Notes: generated from the letters alone by a model not told the origin. A DNA stretch of 64,000 bases from Clostridium massiliamazoniense (GCF_001403635.1 NZ_LN879464.1:1-64000), one strand, 5' to 3'; counted from the stretch's first letter, positions 45,087-53,888 are shown. Translations and numbers: made by a program.

Positions 45087-45373
45087 TTCATATATTTGAT
45101 TAAATAATCTTTTTTATATCCCTAAGTGTATAATTATACACTATAAAAGTTACAAAACATATAAATATACACTTTAAGATAAAATAAAAATTTATAGAAT
45201 TTTCAAATAATATTTCTCAGCAATCTAAAATTTCCCCATATTGAGTTATAAAATTTATTTAATAAAAAACTTATTGATTATTATTCTTAAAAGTAATAAA
45301 TTATCAAGTTTGAAAAATATGTAAATTTAAAGTAATTTATTTTTAAAAGAATAAATCACTAGGAGGAGATAAA

Positions 45374-48004
45374 ATGAATTTAAACGAAATATTTTCTTTA
45401 ACCGCAGGTAGTATAGTATCAGGTGGATTTTCATTTAGTCCTAATGCCCATTTAAGTGGAGGAAACTTAGATTTATTAGATTCAGAAGGTAATATAATTA
45501 ATGGTCGTTATGTAAGTGATGGAGATGAATTATTAATTTTAGATATTAGTTATACTTCTCAAAGAGTTTTAATTCAATATCCATCAGGAACAAATGTTAG
45601 ACAAGGTTATATTTATAATGATACAAACCTAATTAAGTATAATAATCCTTATAATTGGCAGAATGGTTCAACCTCTGAAACGGTTTATTTGAATTACGAA
45701 GGTGCAAATGTCTTTGGCAGTTTAGATCCTTATGAAAAAGCTACTTTTTTATATAAAGCGAATAATAGATATTGTATTGTTTATACAACTTCTAAAGGCG
45801 AATTTACGAAATCAGGTTATGTAAACTATGCTGGAGGAATTTCTAATACAGGTAATAATTCTAGTAATAGCACCATAGCAGCAGGTGGAATTGTTCCAGA
45901 AGGCTTTACCTATGATAACAATGCTGTAATTTCTAATGATTCACTTTATTTAAGAGATGAAAATGGGAATATCATTCCTGGTAGAGAAATAGATGTTGGA
46001 GATAATATAACTGTTTTAGATATAAGTTATAGTAAACAATTAGCTTTAGTACAATATCCCGCAGGTGGAGCTGTAAGACAAGGCTATGTAACTAATAACC
46101 CTAATATAATAACTTATTATAATCCTTATAATTGGATAAATGGATCAAGTGATGAAACTGTCTACTTAGATTCTACAGGTAATAGCGTTTTCGGTTCTTT
46201 ATCACCTTATGAATCAGCAACTATTTTATATAAAAAAGATGGTAGAACTTGTGTTGTTTATGATACATCAGAAAAAGGTGAATTAAGTAAATGTGGATTT
46301 GTAGATTTTGAAGGCTTAAAAAGTGTTCCTAGCAATTTAACAATTCCTTATGTTAATTATAACAATGTGACTGTTAGACAATATGGAACTAGTGGTATGG
46401 GAAAACCTCTTAACATTTATAAAATAGGAAATGGGAAAAAAGTAATCTTCGCTGGATTTGCCATACATGGATTTGAAGATAATTGGCCACATGATGGATA
46501 TGCTTTAGTTCAAATTGCAACAGAATTAATAAAAAAATTCGCTGATTATAATAGCCAATATGGATTAGGGGATTGGAGTATCTATATAGCTCAATGTATA
46601 AATCCTGACGGTGTTATAAACGGTATCACAAATAATGGTCCAGGGCGTTGTGCCATGACTACAAGAGTAGATATGAATAGGTGTTTCCCTTATAATTTCG
46701 CACAATTAACTAACCCTAGAAATTATACTGGACCAACACCTCTCGGAGCACCTGAAGCAGTTGCTCTTAAAAATATAGTTCAAGAGATAAATAGTAGTTC
46801 AAGTGAAATGATAGTTATAGATTTTCATGGTTGGATGAATATGTCACAGGGAAATGCTGAAATAGGGCAATATTTCGATAATCAGTTTGGTTTTGGACAT
46901 AACAACATATATTCAGCAGGATTCTTTTCTAGCTGGGCTACAACATTAAAAAATACTAAAGCTGTATTAATAGAATATCCAACTAGCACTAAAAGTTACC
47001 AAGATGTATTGAATGGAAATTATATCGGAAAAACTTTCAATGCAATCATTAATATAATAAAAGATAGAACTACAGGAAGTGGCAGTACAGGAAACACTGT
47101 AACTACATTATCCATTGGAGCTAAAGGGGAAGCAGTAAAGGATTTACAAGCTAAATTAGCTTATATAGGTTATCAAATAACTATTGATGGTATATTTGGA
47201 CAAGAAACATTAAATATTGTTGAAGATTTTCAAAGACAAAACGGATTATATGTAGATGGAATAGTTGGACCACAAACTATGAAAAAACTTGATGAAAAAG
47301 TAGAAAAAGAAGAGACTATTAAACCAAATCCAATTCCCGAAGATAAAGTACCTTCTGTAGATGAACAAGATGAAAGATATAAAAATATTCTTGAATTATT
47401 AGGATTTAATGGTTCTAAAGTTTTTGAAAATAAAGGGGTAGGAAAAATCATCTCATTAGGAGCAGGAATAAATGCTGTAATGAATGTAGGAGTAGAGTCA
47501 TCAGCTAAAAAAGTAAGTGGTAAAAAGTTTCCTACTATAAATATTTCTGATGGTAAAATAAAAAGTGCATCTGTTAGTGTATTAGGTAATTTAGGTGTAA
47601 CAATAAATAAAACTTCATTAACTGATGTATCAATGTTAATTGGAAATGGTTCTATAGCTTTGGTAATTACTAAAGAGCAACAACTTAAAATAAAGTTGAT
47701 AGCAACATATAAAACTAAAGATGGAGAATATAACTTTTCTAATAGTATAGTTATTACCTTGACTATACTTCCAGATGTAAAACCAGGGGGAGTAGCACCC
47801 GCTGAATATCTAAGTTGGGAAGACTTATTAAATGATGTTAAAACTAGAAAATTAACAGCAAAAGAAAAAGACATGTTAGGAACATCTATGATTGTTTTAG
47901 TAATTAGTTTAGTTGCACCACCGCTTATGGTCATTAATGCAAGTTCAGCTTCTGTTTTTTTTGTAAATGCTATTAATTATATGAAATCAATTATAGCCAA
48001 ATAA
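45374..48004 (+). CDS. M14 peptidoglycan peptidase with twin N-terminal modules and a hydrophobic tail
   Basis: 876 residues. Two repeats of about 150 residues (10-150 and 165-318; LLILDISYTSQRVLIQYPSG, NPYNWQNGS) look SH3-like. A zinc carboxypeptidase-fold M14 domain follows (about 325-565), with His365 and Glu368 (AIHGFED), NPDG (410-413), Arg436 in VDMNR, His485 (VIDFHGW) and the catalytic Glu534 (VLIEYP). PG-binding domain 1 is at about 578-640 (GAKGEAVKDLQAKLAYIGYQ). A C-terminal part of about 220 residues, of unknown fold, ends with a hydrophobic segment (GTSMIVLVISLVAPPLMVIN). No signal peptide is seen. It likely cuts wall stem peptides; release may need lysis or a holin-like route. 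AGGAGG precedes the ATG. Confidence 0.8.
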   Translation: MNLNEIFSLTAGSIVSGGFSFSPNAHLSGGNLDLLDSEGNIINGRYVSDGDELLILDISYTSQRVLIQYPSGTNVRQGYIYNDTNLIKYNNPYNWQNGSTSETVYLNYEGANVFGSLDPYEKATFLYKANNRYCIVYTTSKGEFTKSGYVNYAGGISNTGNNSSNSTIAAGGIVPEGFTYDNNAVISNDSLYLRDENGNIIPGREIDVGDNITVLDISYSKQLALVQYPAGGAVRQGYVTNNPNIITYYNPYNWINGSSDETVYLDSTGNSVFGSLSPYESATILYKKDGRTCVVYDTSEKGELSKCGFVDFEGLKSVPSNLTIPYVNYNNVTVRQYGTSGMGKPLNIYKIGNGKKVIFAGFAIHGFEDNWPHDGYALVQIATELIKKFADYNSQYGLGDWSIYIAQCINPDGVINGITNNGPGRCAMTTRVDMNRCFPYNFAQLTNPRNYTGPTPLGAPEAVALKNIVQEINSSSSEMIVIDFHGWMNMSQGNAEIGQYFDNQFGFGHNNIYSAGFFSSWATTLKNTKAVLIEYPTSTKSYQDVLNGNYIGKTFNAIINIIKDRTTGSGSTGNTVTTLSIGAKGEAVKDLQAKLAYIGYQITIDGIFGQETLNIVEDFQRQNGLYVDGIVGPQTMKKLDEKVEKEETIKPNPIPEDKVPSVDEQDERYKNILELLGFNGSKVFENKGVGKIISLGAGINAVMNVGVESSAKKVSGKKFPTINISDGKIKSASVSVLGNLGVTINKTSLTDVSMLIGNGSIALVITKEQQLKIKLIATYKTKDGEYNFSNSIVITLTILPDVKPGGVAPAEYLSWEDLLNDVKTRKLTAKEKDMLGTSMIVLVISLVAPPLMVINASSASVFFVNAINYMKSIIAK

Positions 48005-48063
48005 GTTTACTTGAAATTTTAAAAATAGATAAAACAAAAATCACTTAATAATTTATATAATAA

Positions 48064-48104
48064 AAAACTGTCTCAAATAACTGATTATCTGAGACGGTTT
48101 TTTA
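48064..48104 (+). terminator. Terminator of the M14 gene
   Basis: AACTGTCTCA pairs with TGAGACGGTT, followed by TTTT. Confidence 0.8.
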
Positions 48105-48132
48105 CTTGGAAGATGCTATAATAGTTTTATTG

Positions 48133-48230
48133 CTAAATTTAAAAATTAAAATTCAATGAATTAATTATAAAAAATATTGTTATTAAGAAAAAATATATTT
48201 ATTATAAAAGTATAAAACTAAAATTTTAAT
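48133..48230. repeat. 98-base direct repeat, copy A
   Basis: It begins CTAAATTTAAAAATTAAAAT and runs to ACTAAAATTTTA. It is almost identical to 49702-49799. The similarity continues weakly into the sequence that, in copy B, is the 3' end of the Rpn gene (TACTAAAAGTTTTTT here, TACCTAAGTTTTTT there). So copy A may be the stump of a second Rpn-family gene and its downstream flank. Confidence 0.75.
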
Positions 48231-48338
48231 TATACTAAAAGTTTTTTATGTAATTAAAAACTTTTAGTAGTAGAATACTTTCTTATATTAATACTTATTA
48301 TAGTTCATAAATCTATTAGAAAAAATTATGAATAAGAG

Positions 48339-48853
48339 GTGATTGCAATAGAAAGAAGATTTCCTTTTGTAAGAGACGCATTTTTTATTATTAATATAGA
48401 AAAAGAAAATATTCCTTTTGAAAAAGGATATATATGTTTTAAAAAAATAAATATTTTTTTTCAGCGAATGAATTTGATAAAGAATTTTTGAATTTAGATT
48501 TTGATAAAGTAAATTTATTAGATGTAATGGGAAATAAAAAATATAAAGTTGGCTCAATATCTTATTTAATGGGGATAGATAATGATAAAGAATTTGATAT
48601 TTCTATATTAAAAGAAAATACAGAATATAGCTGTTATTATGGTAAAAGAAATCCTAAAAGTATCTCTACTAATATTATGAAAATAATAGGCTTTTTGTTT
48701 GTATTATTTATGATTTATTATACTTATATGGGCTATGAACCTATTTTCCTTTTTATAATAGGAATAATTTTTGTGTTAATTTTATTTTTTTCTACACCTT
48801 ATATTAACAATTTATATCTTCGTGAAATTATAAGAAAAATCAATCAAACATAG
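48339..48853 (+). pseudogene. Frameshifted paralogue of the 48941-49588 membrane protein
   Basis: The first frame, from about 48339, reads RRFPFVRDAFFIINIEKENI and PFEKGYICFKK. It then hits a run of eight T (48456-48463 region). The sense then continues one base out of phase with SANEFDKEFLNLDFDKVNLL, SISYLMGIDNDKEFDIS and two membrane helices (IGFLFVLFMIYYTYMGYEPI) to 48853. Layout and spacing match the inverted neighbour at 48941. The break sits at the T-run, so it may be reversible by slippage or simply a mutation. A GTG start at 48339 or an ATT two codons on is uncertain. Confidence 0.55.
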
Positions 48854-48901
48854 GTAATATGGAAACTATAAATATTAAAATAAATAATTTTTATATAATA
48901 T

Positions 48902-48943
48902 AAAAACTGTCTCGAATAGCTATTTATTTGAGACAGTTTTTTA
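48902..48943. terminator. Bidirectional terminator between the paralogues
   Basis: AAACTGTCTCGAAT pairs with ATTTGAGACAGTTT, followed by TTT. The last bases touch the stop of the minus-strand gene. Confidence 0.75.
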
Positions 48944-49588
48944 TCTAAAGAATAATTTATAATTTATTTTTTTCTCTTTTAAAATATTATTAATTTTTTT
49001 TTGGGATAATCCAACTACATATCTCTTTCTTATTTGAAGAATATATAAAAAAACAAGCATTAGAAAAAGATAGTAAATATTATGTTTCCAAATACTACAT
49101 ATTAAAGAAATTATGCTTAATATAGATACTATCACAACTAATGTACCATCAGCATGCTTTTTAGGTTTAGAAAAAAAGAAAAAAGCTTTATATATTTTAT
49201 TATATTCTTCTAAAGGAATACCTTTTTCTTTACGTTTATTATCATAAAATATGGTTATCCTTTTTGCGTGAAAAATTAAAGAATAAAATTCATTAATTTT
49301 CTCAAAATTTTTTTCAACTGTAAAAGCATGACCAGTACCAAAAACAGAAAAATCATTAAATTTTTCAGGCGGAAAATATTTATCAAAAATATTATTTCCC
49401 TCATAATCAGGATAGAATATATTTTCAAGTTCATTATCAGACAGATTTATAATTTCATCTGGAAAAGGATCTATTGAAAACAAAAAATACTTCTTTTTCA
49501 CTAGTAAATAACCTTTTTTTAAAGGACAACCTTCTTCATTTTCATAAATTTCATAAAAATCATCATCAAAAAAACAAATATTAGCCAT
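48941..49588 (-). CDS. Membrane protein with cytoplasmic N-terminal domain
   Basis: 215 residues from ATG 49588, which GGAGG precedes by 9 bases; ATG 49603 overlaps that RBS. Residues 1-135 are polar and acidic with aromatic residues (CFFDDDFYEIYENEEGCPLK, KKYFLFSIDPFPDEIINLSD). Two hydrophobic helices follow (about 146-162 and 166-182). The tail is basic (SQKKINNILKEKKINYKLFF). This resembles small two-helix plasmid membrane proteins, sometimes immunity or PH-like proteins, but no family is sure. It is the intact partner of the frameshifted gene at 48339. Confidence 0.55.
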   Translation of the reverse strand: MANICFFDDDFYEIYENEEGCPLKKGYLLVKKKYFLFSIDPFPDEIINLSDNELENIFYPDYEGNNIFDKYFPPEKFNDFSVFGTGHAFTVEKNFEKINEFYSLIFHAKRITIFYDNKRKEKGIPLEEYNKIYKAFFFFSKPKKHADGTLVVIVSILSIISLICSIWKHNIYYLFLMLVFLYILQIRKRYVVGLSQKKINNILKEKKINYKLFFR

Positions 49589-49701
49589 CTTTAGTACCTC
49601 CAATCTTTTTTAACAATTTAAAAATATCTTAAGAAAAGTATACTAAAAATTTATTTCTAAATATAAAAGAATGATGTGAATTTTCCATTAATATTTTAAA
49701 T

Positions 49702-49799
49702 CTAAATTTAAAAATTAAAATTCAATGAATTAATTATGAAAAACATTATTATTAAGAAAAAAATATATTTATTATAAAAGTATAAAACTAAAATTTTAT
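49702..49799. repeat. 98-base direct repeat, copy B
   Basis: See copy A at 48133. This copy abuts the stop of the Rpn-family gene at 49801. The two copies enclose the pair of paralogous membrane genes. Confidence 0.75.
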
Positions 49800-49800
49800 T

Positions 49801-50652
49801 TTACCTAAGTTTTTTAATCTCTTCTATTGTTAATCCTGTTTTTAAAGCTATTGTTTCATCATCTAAAATATCTAATAAGTTCTTAGCTATTTTTATAGCT
49901 ATTTGTTTTCTCCCTTCTTCTTTCCCTATTTCAAGGAAGCTCTCAATACTTCTTTGTTTCGCTAATGCTAAAGCACTTATTTCATCTAATATTTGTTTTT
50001 CTTTTATTTCATAAAATCTTCTTTGTTCTTCATTGTTACTTATTCTAATCAGTATATCCATTGCTCTTTTTATTTCATCTACTTCATTTTCTAATTCTCT
50101 AACTTCTACACTGTTAGGATTATTTAAAAATTCACACCAAGCAGCTAATAAACTTTTTTCTTTATTATTCACAAACTTAGGAAGCTCTATAAAATGTATT
50201 TCCTCTATATCTGTTAATTCCATATTGCTAGTAATTTCTTTTAATCTAAAAACACTATGGAAGTTTGAAGTCTCTTTTAAATAATTAAAATTTAAAACAT
50301 TTATATATATGGTTTTATTTAAGACACCATAATTTTGTCCTTCTTCTAATTGCTTAGAATATAATTTATTCCAAAAATATAAAGTTTTTTGAATTAAACT
50401 TTGTTCATATCTTACTTGAACTTCAATATTTATTATTTCATTTTTATTAGTAGTTGCTTCTATGTTTAATCTGAATTTATCTGAAGAATATTCATCAATC
50501 ACATAAGATTTTTTAAAAATAACTTTTTCAATCTTATTTTTCTCAGTAGAATTCAAAACTGCATTTAAAAAAGATATTGAAATTTCTTTATTTTCCTCAC
50601 TACCAAAGATTTGTTGAAAAATAAAGTCCATTTTTGGACTTAATAAACCCAT
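49801..50652 (-). CDS. Rpn-family PD-(D/E)XK nuclease/transposase-like protein
   Basis: 283 residues. The start is SPKMDFIFQQIFGSEENKEI, then ILISFLNAVL-like residues, YSSDKFRLNIEATTNKNEII and NIEVQVRYEQSLIQKTLYFW. This matches the PD-(D/E)XK family once called transposase_31 or Rpn (recombination-promoting nuclease). Where members have L-D-x-x-A in the core, this one has L-N-x-x-A, so the catalytic acidic residue may be lost, while E-x-Q is kept. The C-terminal part is helical (AMDILIRISNNEEQRRFYEI) and ends TGLTIEEIKKLR. AAGAAGGGA precedes the ATG. It may act on DNA ends in recombination if active. Confidence 0.8.
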   Translation of the reverse strand: MGLLSPKMDFIFQQIFGSEENKEISISFLNAVLNSTEKNKIEKVIFKKSYVIDEYSSDKFRLNIEATTNKNEIINIEVQVRYEQSLIQKTLYFWNKLYSKQLEEGQNYGVLNKTIYINVLNFNYLKETSNFHSVFRLKEITSNMELTDIEEIHFIELPKFVNNKEKSLLAAWCEFLNNPNSVEVRELENEVDEIKRAMDILIRISNNEEQRRFYEIKEKQILDEISALALAKQRSIESFLEIGKEEGRKQIAIKIAKNLLDILDDETIALKTGLTIEEIKKLR

Positions 50653-51082
50653 AAGTATCCCTTCTTTCTTTTATATCAAGTGATATTAGACCACTTATAT
50701 AGGTTAGGTATCATGTTTTTATTATAATATAAAAAATAAAACTAAATTCTTGAATATAAATTTTAGTGTATACTACGGATATGAACAAATTACAACATAT
50801 TTTCACAAAAATTCTATTACTTGTTAAAATTAACAACATTCTATTAACATTATAGCATTTTTATTGAATACCTTTACAATAAGTAATACAATGTAATTGT
50901 AAAGAAAATATAAAACATTTAAATCTAACCACTTTTATATTATTTACATTAAAACTATAATTTTTTTAATTTTTTGCCCTTATCAGCTTAAAAGCCTAGA
51001 TTATTTACTTCCCACCAATCTAGGCTTTTTTGTTATAGTAATTTTTTTCACTTAATTATCTTTCAGTGAGCTTAAATATTTT
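50653..51082. other. Gene-free gap with a strong hairpin
   Basis: 430 bases with no supported ORF. A hairpin terminator sits at 50991-51031. What it terminates is unclear, so a short untranslated RNA starting near 50860-50940 is possible but not shown by a good promoter. Confidence 0.4.
50991..51031 (+). terminator. Terminator (possible small RNA end)
   Basis: AAAGCCTAGATT pairs with AATCTAGGCTTT across a 15-base loop, followed by TTT. Confidence 0.75.
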
Positions 51083-51098
51083 GAGGTAGGTGATTAAC

Positions 51099-51422
51099 TT
51101 GAATAGGAAAGAAAAACAAGTTTTATCAGAAAATATTTTATTAGAACGAATTTATAATTTAATTTTGGATAAGCAAACTACTGAAGATGAACGTATTAAA
51201 CTTATTGAATTTAAAAATGCAGTCGAAAAAGGGAAAGACTTTGAATTGCAAACTATGAGATTAGAAGAAAATTTAAGAAGATTAGCACTTTATAAATTTA
51301 AAAATAAAAAAAATCTTAGTCCTAAAGTTGGTAAACTTTATATGGATATTTCTTCAACTGGACTTTTTAAAAAAGAGTTAGGGCGTGGATTAATTTATTG
51401 GTCATGGCTTAATTTATTTTAA
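51099..51422 (+). CDS. Class II bacteriocin immunity-like protein
   Basis: 107 residues from TTG 51099; GTG 51090 is an alternative, and AGGTGA precedes the TTG by 5 bases. It has the four-helix pattern of the enterocin-A immunity family: ERIYNLILDKQTTEDERIKL, IEFKNAVEKGKDFELQTMRL, then LSPKVGKLYMDIS. Such proteins sit inside the cell and protect the producer from its own pediocin-like peptide by masking the mannose-PTS receptor. No bacteriocin precursor with a double-glycine leader is visible within several kb, so this is an orphan immunity gene. Confidence 0.7.
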   Translation: MNRKEKQVLSENILLERIYNLILDKQTTEDERIKLIEFKNAVEKGKDFELQTMRLEENLRRLALYKFKNKKNLSPKVGKLYMDISSTGLFKKELGRGLIYWSWLNLF

Positions 51423-51501
51423 TTTTTTCAGTTAAGTTTTATAATATACTATTAAACCTATATTATAAATCTATTTTTTTTATAGTTAAGGGGTTTTTCA
51501 T

Positions 51502-51804
51502 ATGATAATATTACATAGAGATAATTTACTTGATACAGAAAGAGATTATAAGATTATAATAGATGAAAAATATTATAGTAAAATTAAATGTGGTGAAATA
51601 AAATATATAAGCCTTGAAGAAGGTAAATACACAATGTACTTAAAAATGGACTGGTGTAGAAGTAATAAAGTAACTTTTGAAGTTCTAAATGATAAAATTC
51701 TAAGATTTGATTGTGGCAATTCCATGAGAGGGTGGAAAATTTTATTGTTCCTTATTTATTCAACAATATTAAAAAATAAATATTTATTTCTAAAACAAAG
51801 ATAA
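51502..51804 (+). CDS. Hypothetical 100-residue protein with a hydrophobic tail
   Basis: It reads MIILHRDNLLDTERDYKIII, then EKYYSKIKCGEIKYISLEEG, KYTMYLKMDWCRSNKVTFEV and later a hydrophobic stretch (WKILLFLIYSTILKNKYLFL). The strand-rich N-terminal part is like small PEGA-type or carbohydrate-facing modules seen in Firmicutes proteins with the pattern CGExKxI-LxxGxYxxxLK. TTAAGGGG precedes the ATG at longish spacing. It follows the immunity-like gene by 79 bases and may be co-transcribed. The function is unknown. Confidence 0.6.
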   Translation: MIILHRDNLLDTERDYKIIIDEKYYSKIKCGEIKYISLEEGKYTMYLKMDWCRSNKVTFEVLNDKILRFDCGNSMRGWKILLFLIYSTILKNKYLFLKQR

Positions 51805-51805
51805 T

Positions 51806-51843
51806 GTTGTGGGTACAAGAAATGTGTACCCACACTTTTTTTC
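51806..51843 (+). terminator. Terminator after the 51502 gene
   Basis: TGTGGGTACA pairs with TGTACCCACA, followed by TTTTTTT. Confidence 0.8.
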
Positions 51844-52036
51844 TAAAGCAAGTAATAAAGGGAAAAGGGGAGATAAATTTTCATATAAAATAAATAAATT
51901 AATAGAAATGTGGGTACAGGAAAGTTGTGGGTACAAATAGAAAGAATTATAAAAAAATATATAAAGTAAATAAAAAAATAAACGATAATTAATATACCAT
52001 TTATTCAATAAGAGTTATTTTACTACTACACGAAGT

Positions 52037-52085
52037 AAAGCAGATTTAGATTTATTTTAAAAATTTCTAATCTGCTTTATTTTTA
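52037..52085 (+). terminator. Second terminator in the gap
   Basis: AAGCAGATTTAGA pairs with TCTAATCTGCTT, followed by TATTTTTAT. Confidence 0.65.
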
Positions 52086-52222
52086 TATAATTTTCTTTAT
52101 TTTATATTCCCCCCTTCACATATACTCACTTCTTTTTCAAGGTTGTTTCTCCATTGTTTTTAAATATACTTGGTGTTTGTAAATTAAATATATTTATATA
52201 AATAAGATAATCCTAGTGAATG

Positions 52223-52393
52223 TTAACAGAAAGTTAACAATATTTAAGTTCAAAAAATAATTGTAAATTAGCATATTTAAGGTATACAGGAAAATTTATT
52301 TTATTCAATTTATTGAAGTCTTAAATAAATAAATTCAAATTAGCTTTAGCTAATGAAGGAAATAAACAAATAGCCAATAGGCTCACAGGAGGA
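52223..52393 (+). promoter_or_regulatory. Repeated promoter-leader element, copy 5
   Basis: Block: TTAACA (52223) and TTAACA 52234-52239 11 bases apart, 8 nt, GTTCAA 52248-52253, 18 nt, CATATTTAAGG from 52272. HP1 TTCAA/TTGAA (about 52306-52318), HP2 ATTAGC-TTTA-GCTAAT (52339-52354), HP3 AGCC-AATA-GGCT (52371-52383), CACAGGAGG. It drives the unknown DNA-metabolism-type gene at 52404 and probably the genes that follow. Confidence 0.85.
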
Positions 52394-52403
52394 ATTAAAT
52401 ATT

Positions 52404-53408
52404 ATGAAAGAATTTAAAATTAAACTTATCCTAAAAGAAGAAGATGAAATGATAGCTTTTGATGATTATGGCAACGCTAGTATAACTTATGCTGGATACA
52501 ATTATATGAATAATATAGTTTGTGCTAGTATTCATATGCCAGATACCATAATGATAGATGGAGCTATAAAGGAAAATCCTTATATATTAAGAGATGAAGA
52601 TGGTTCAATAGTTGAAGTTACAGCTAACGCTGTTTCTTTCTGCCAATTTAACGGAAGTATAGTATCAGCATCTGCTACTGTAAAAATGAATGTAGAAGTG
52701 TATTTTACTCAGTCTTTAGTTGAATTAGTTAGTATTGATCGTACTGCCGGGAATATATTAACCAAAGGAATTTTTAACCCAGAAAAAGAGCCTTATCTTA
52801 TAGCAAGAAGTATAAATGACCAATTAGAAGTCGTTGTTAATATAAAGAATGACAAGGTTATTAGATGTATTTCAGAATATACTTCAAATAAAGCTATGGG
52901 TGAAAGAAAGATTATATCTATCGCTCAAAGAAATGCTCTTAAAAAACTACCTCCATTTTCAGCACCATTAAAAAATATTACTGGTATGCCTGGAAATAGA
53001 GAAGGGGAAATTGAATTAACTCTATATGGTTCTGATAAAGACCAAAGAGTTAGAGATATTATATCTATTGCTAAAAATATTAATGCAAATATCATGACTA
53101 GAGATTTAATAGATATTAATTCAGGAGAAATCATGGATATATCTAATTTAAACCCTAATGATGAAAAACAGGACAATAATCCTGCTTCATCTCAACCTAA
53201 TAAAACTGTTGTTGAAAAAGTTGAATATAGTACAGAGCAATTAATAAGAAAGCAACTGCAAAAAAGATATACTACTCTTCCAAAAGGTGTTGTTGAAAAT
53301 ACAGCTAAAAGCATATTCCCAAATAAACAAATGTCAGATATGACCAATGAAGAAATTGAACTTATTCTAAATTGTGCTGAGATAGCAGCTAAAGGAATAA
53401 ATTCATAA
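52404..53408 (+). CDS. Unknown protein, perhaps linked to recombination
   Basis: 334 residues. The N-terminal half is strand-rich (IAFDDYGNASITYAGYNYMN, VSFCQFNGSIVSASATVKMN). The middle has SEYTSNKAMGERKIISIAQR followed by NALKKLPP, a helix-rich charged stretch that faintly recalls single-strand annealing proteins such as RecT or Rad52-like families (AETKAxxRALR). The C-terminal part is helical (EQLIRKQLQKRYTTLPKGVV). No catalytic motif, signal or membrane span is seen. It is first in a unit with the 53452 gene and the giant methylase-helicase. The annealing-protein idea is a weak inference. Confidence 0.5.
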   Translation: MKEFKIKLILKEEDEMIAFDDYGNASITYAGYNYMNNIVCASIHMPDTIMIDGAIKENPYILRDEDGSIVEVTANAVSFCQFNGSIVSASATVKMNVEVYFTQSLVELVSIDRTAGNILTKGIFNPEKEPYLIARSINDQLEVVVNIKNDKVIRCISEYTSNKAMGERKIISIAQRNALKKLPPFSAPLKNITGMPGNREGEIELTLYGSDKDQRVRDIISIAKNINANIMTRDLIDINSGEIMDISNLNPNDEKQDNNPASSQPNKTVVEKVEYSTEQLIRKQLQKRYTTLPKGVVENTAKSIFPNKQMSDMTNEEIELILNCAEIAAKGINS

Positions 53409-53451
53409 GAGAGAAATAAAGAAATAAATAAGAATGATGAGGATGAAAAAA

Positions 53452-53805
53452 ATGAAAAACATGGATAAAGAAATGAATAAAAATTTACAAGAAAGTTTAG
53501 AAAATCTTAGAATTACTGCTACTCAATGCGTAAAGTGGGAAAAGAAAAATCCTTTTAATAAAAAGGCAATTTTCCTTTACAAAGAGCAGGGTAAATATAT
53601 TTATTTAGTTGAAGATAAAGGAGATTCTTTCTTTGGTTATTATACTAAAGATGGCTTTGTAGATGTTAAAACTATAGGATTAATAAAACTAGATTTTAAC
53701 ATGATTAGAGAAGTTCTTTTAAAGAATATAACTTTTAGATTAAATGCAATCGAAAAGAGACAGCAAGTCCTTGTAGGTTGCAGTATGGAATTACTAAGTA
53801 TGTAA
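53452..53805 (+). CDS. Hypothetical 117-residue protein
   Basis: Start ATG 53452 follows GAGGA by 8 bases; several ATG codons lie just upstream. It reads MKNMDKEMNKNLQESLENLR, ITATQCVKWEKKNPFNKKAI, then strand-rich FLYKEQGKYIYLVEDKGDSF. It is cytoplasmic, with no known motif. It lies 43 bases after the 52404 gene and 122 bases before the methylase-helicase gene, in the same direction, so one transcript is likely. Confidence 0.55.
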   Translation: MKNMDKEMNKNLQESLENLRITATQCVKWEKKNPFNKKAIFLYKEQGKYIYLVEDKGDSFFGYYTKDGFVDVKTIGLIKLDFNMIREVLLKNITFRLNAIEKRQQVLVGCSMELLSM

Positions 53806-53888
53806 ATAATAAGATTTTCATATAACACAAGTGATTTATTTCATTTGTGTTATATATTTTTATTCAAAAAAACCAAAGGAAAATATAA

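Larger units (their letters stand above)
51805..52222. other. Gene-free gap with two terminators and a repeated word
   Basis: It contains hairpins at 51806 and 52037, and GTGGGTACA occurs at 51809, 51911 and 51926. No ORF of note lies on either strand. It ends where leader copy 5 starts. Confidence 0.5.

Noticed and set aside
47230-47934. 234-codon minus-strand frame
   Set aside because: Antisense to the M14 gene, with no RBS; the plus strand clearly encodes the domains.
51422-51502. Bacteriocin precursor next to the immunity-like gene
   Set aside because: No ORF with a double-glycine leader on either strand in this gap.
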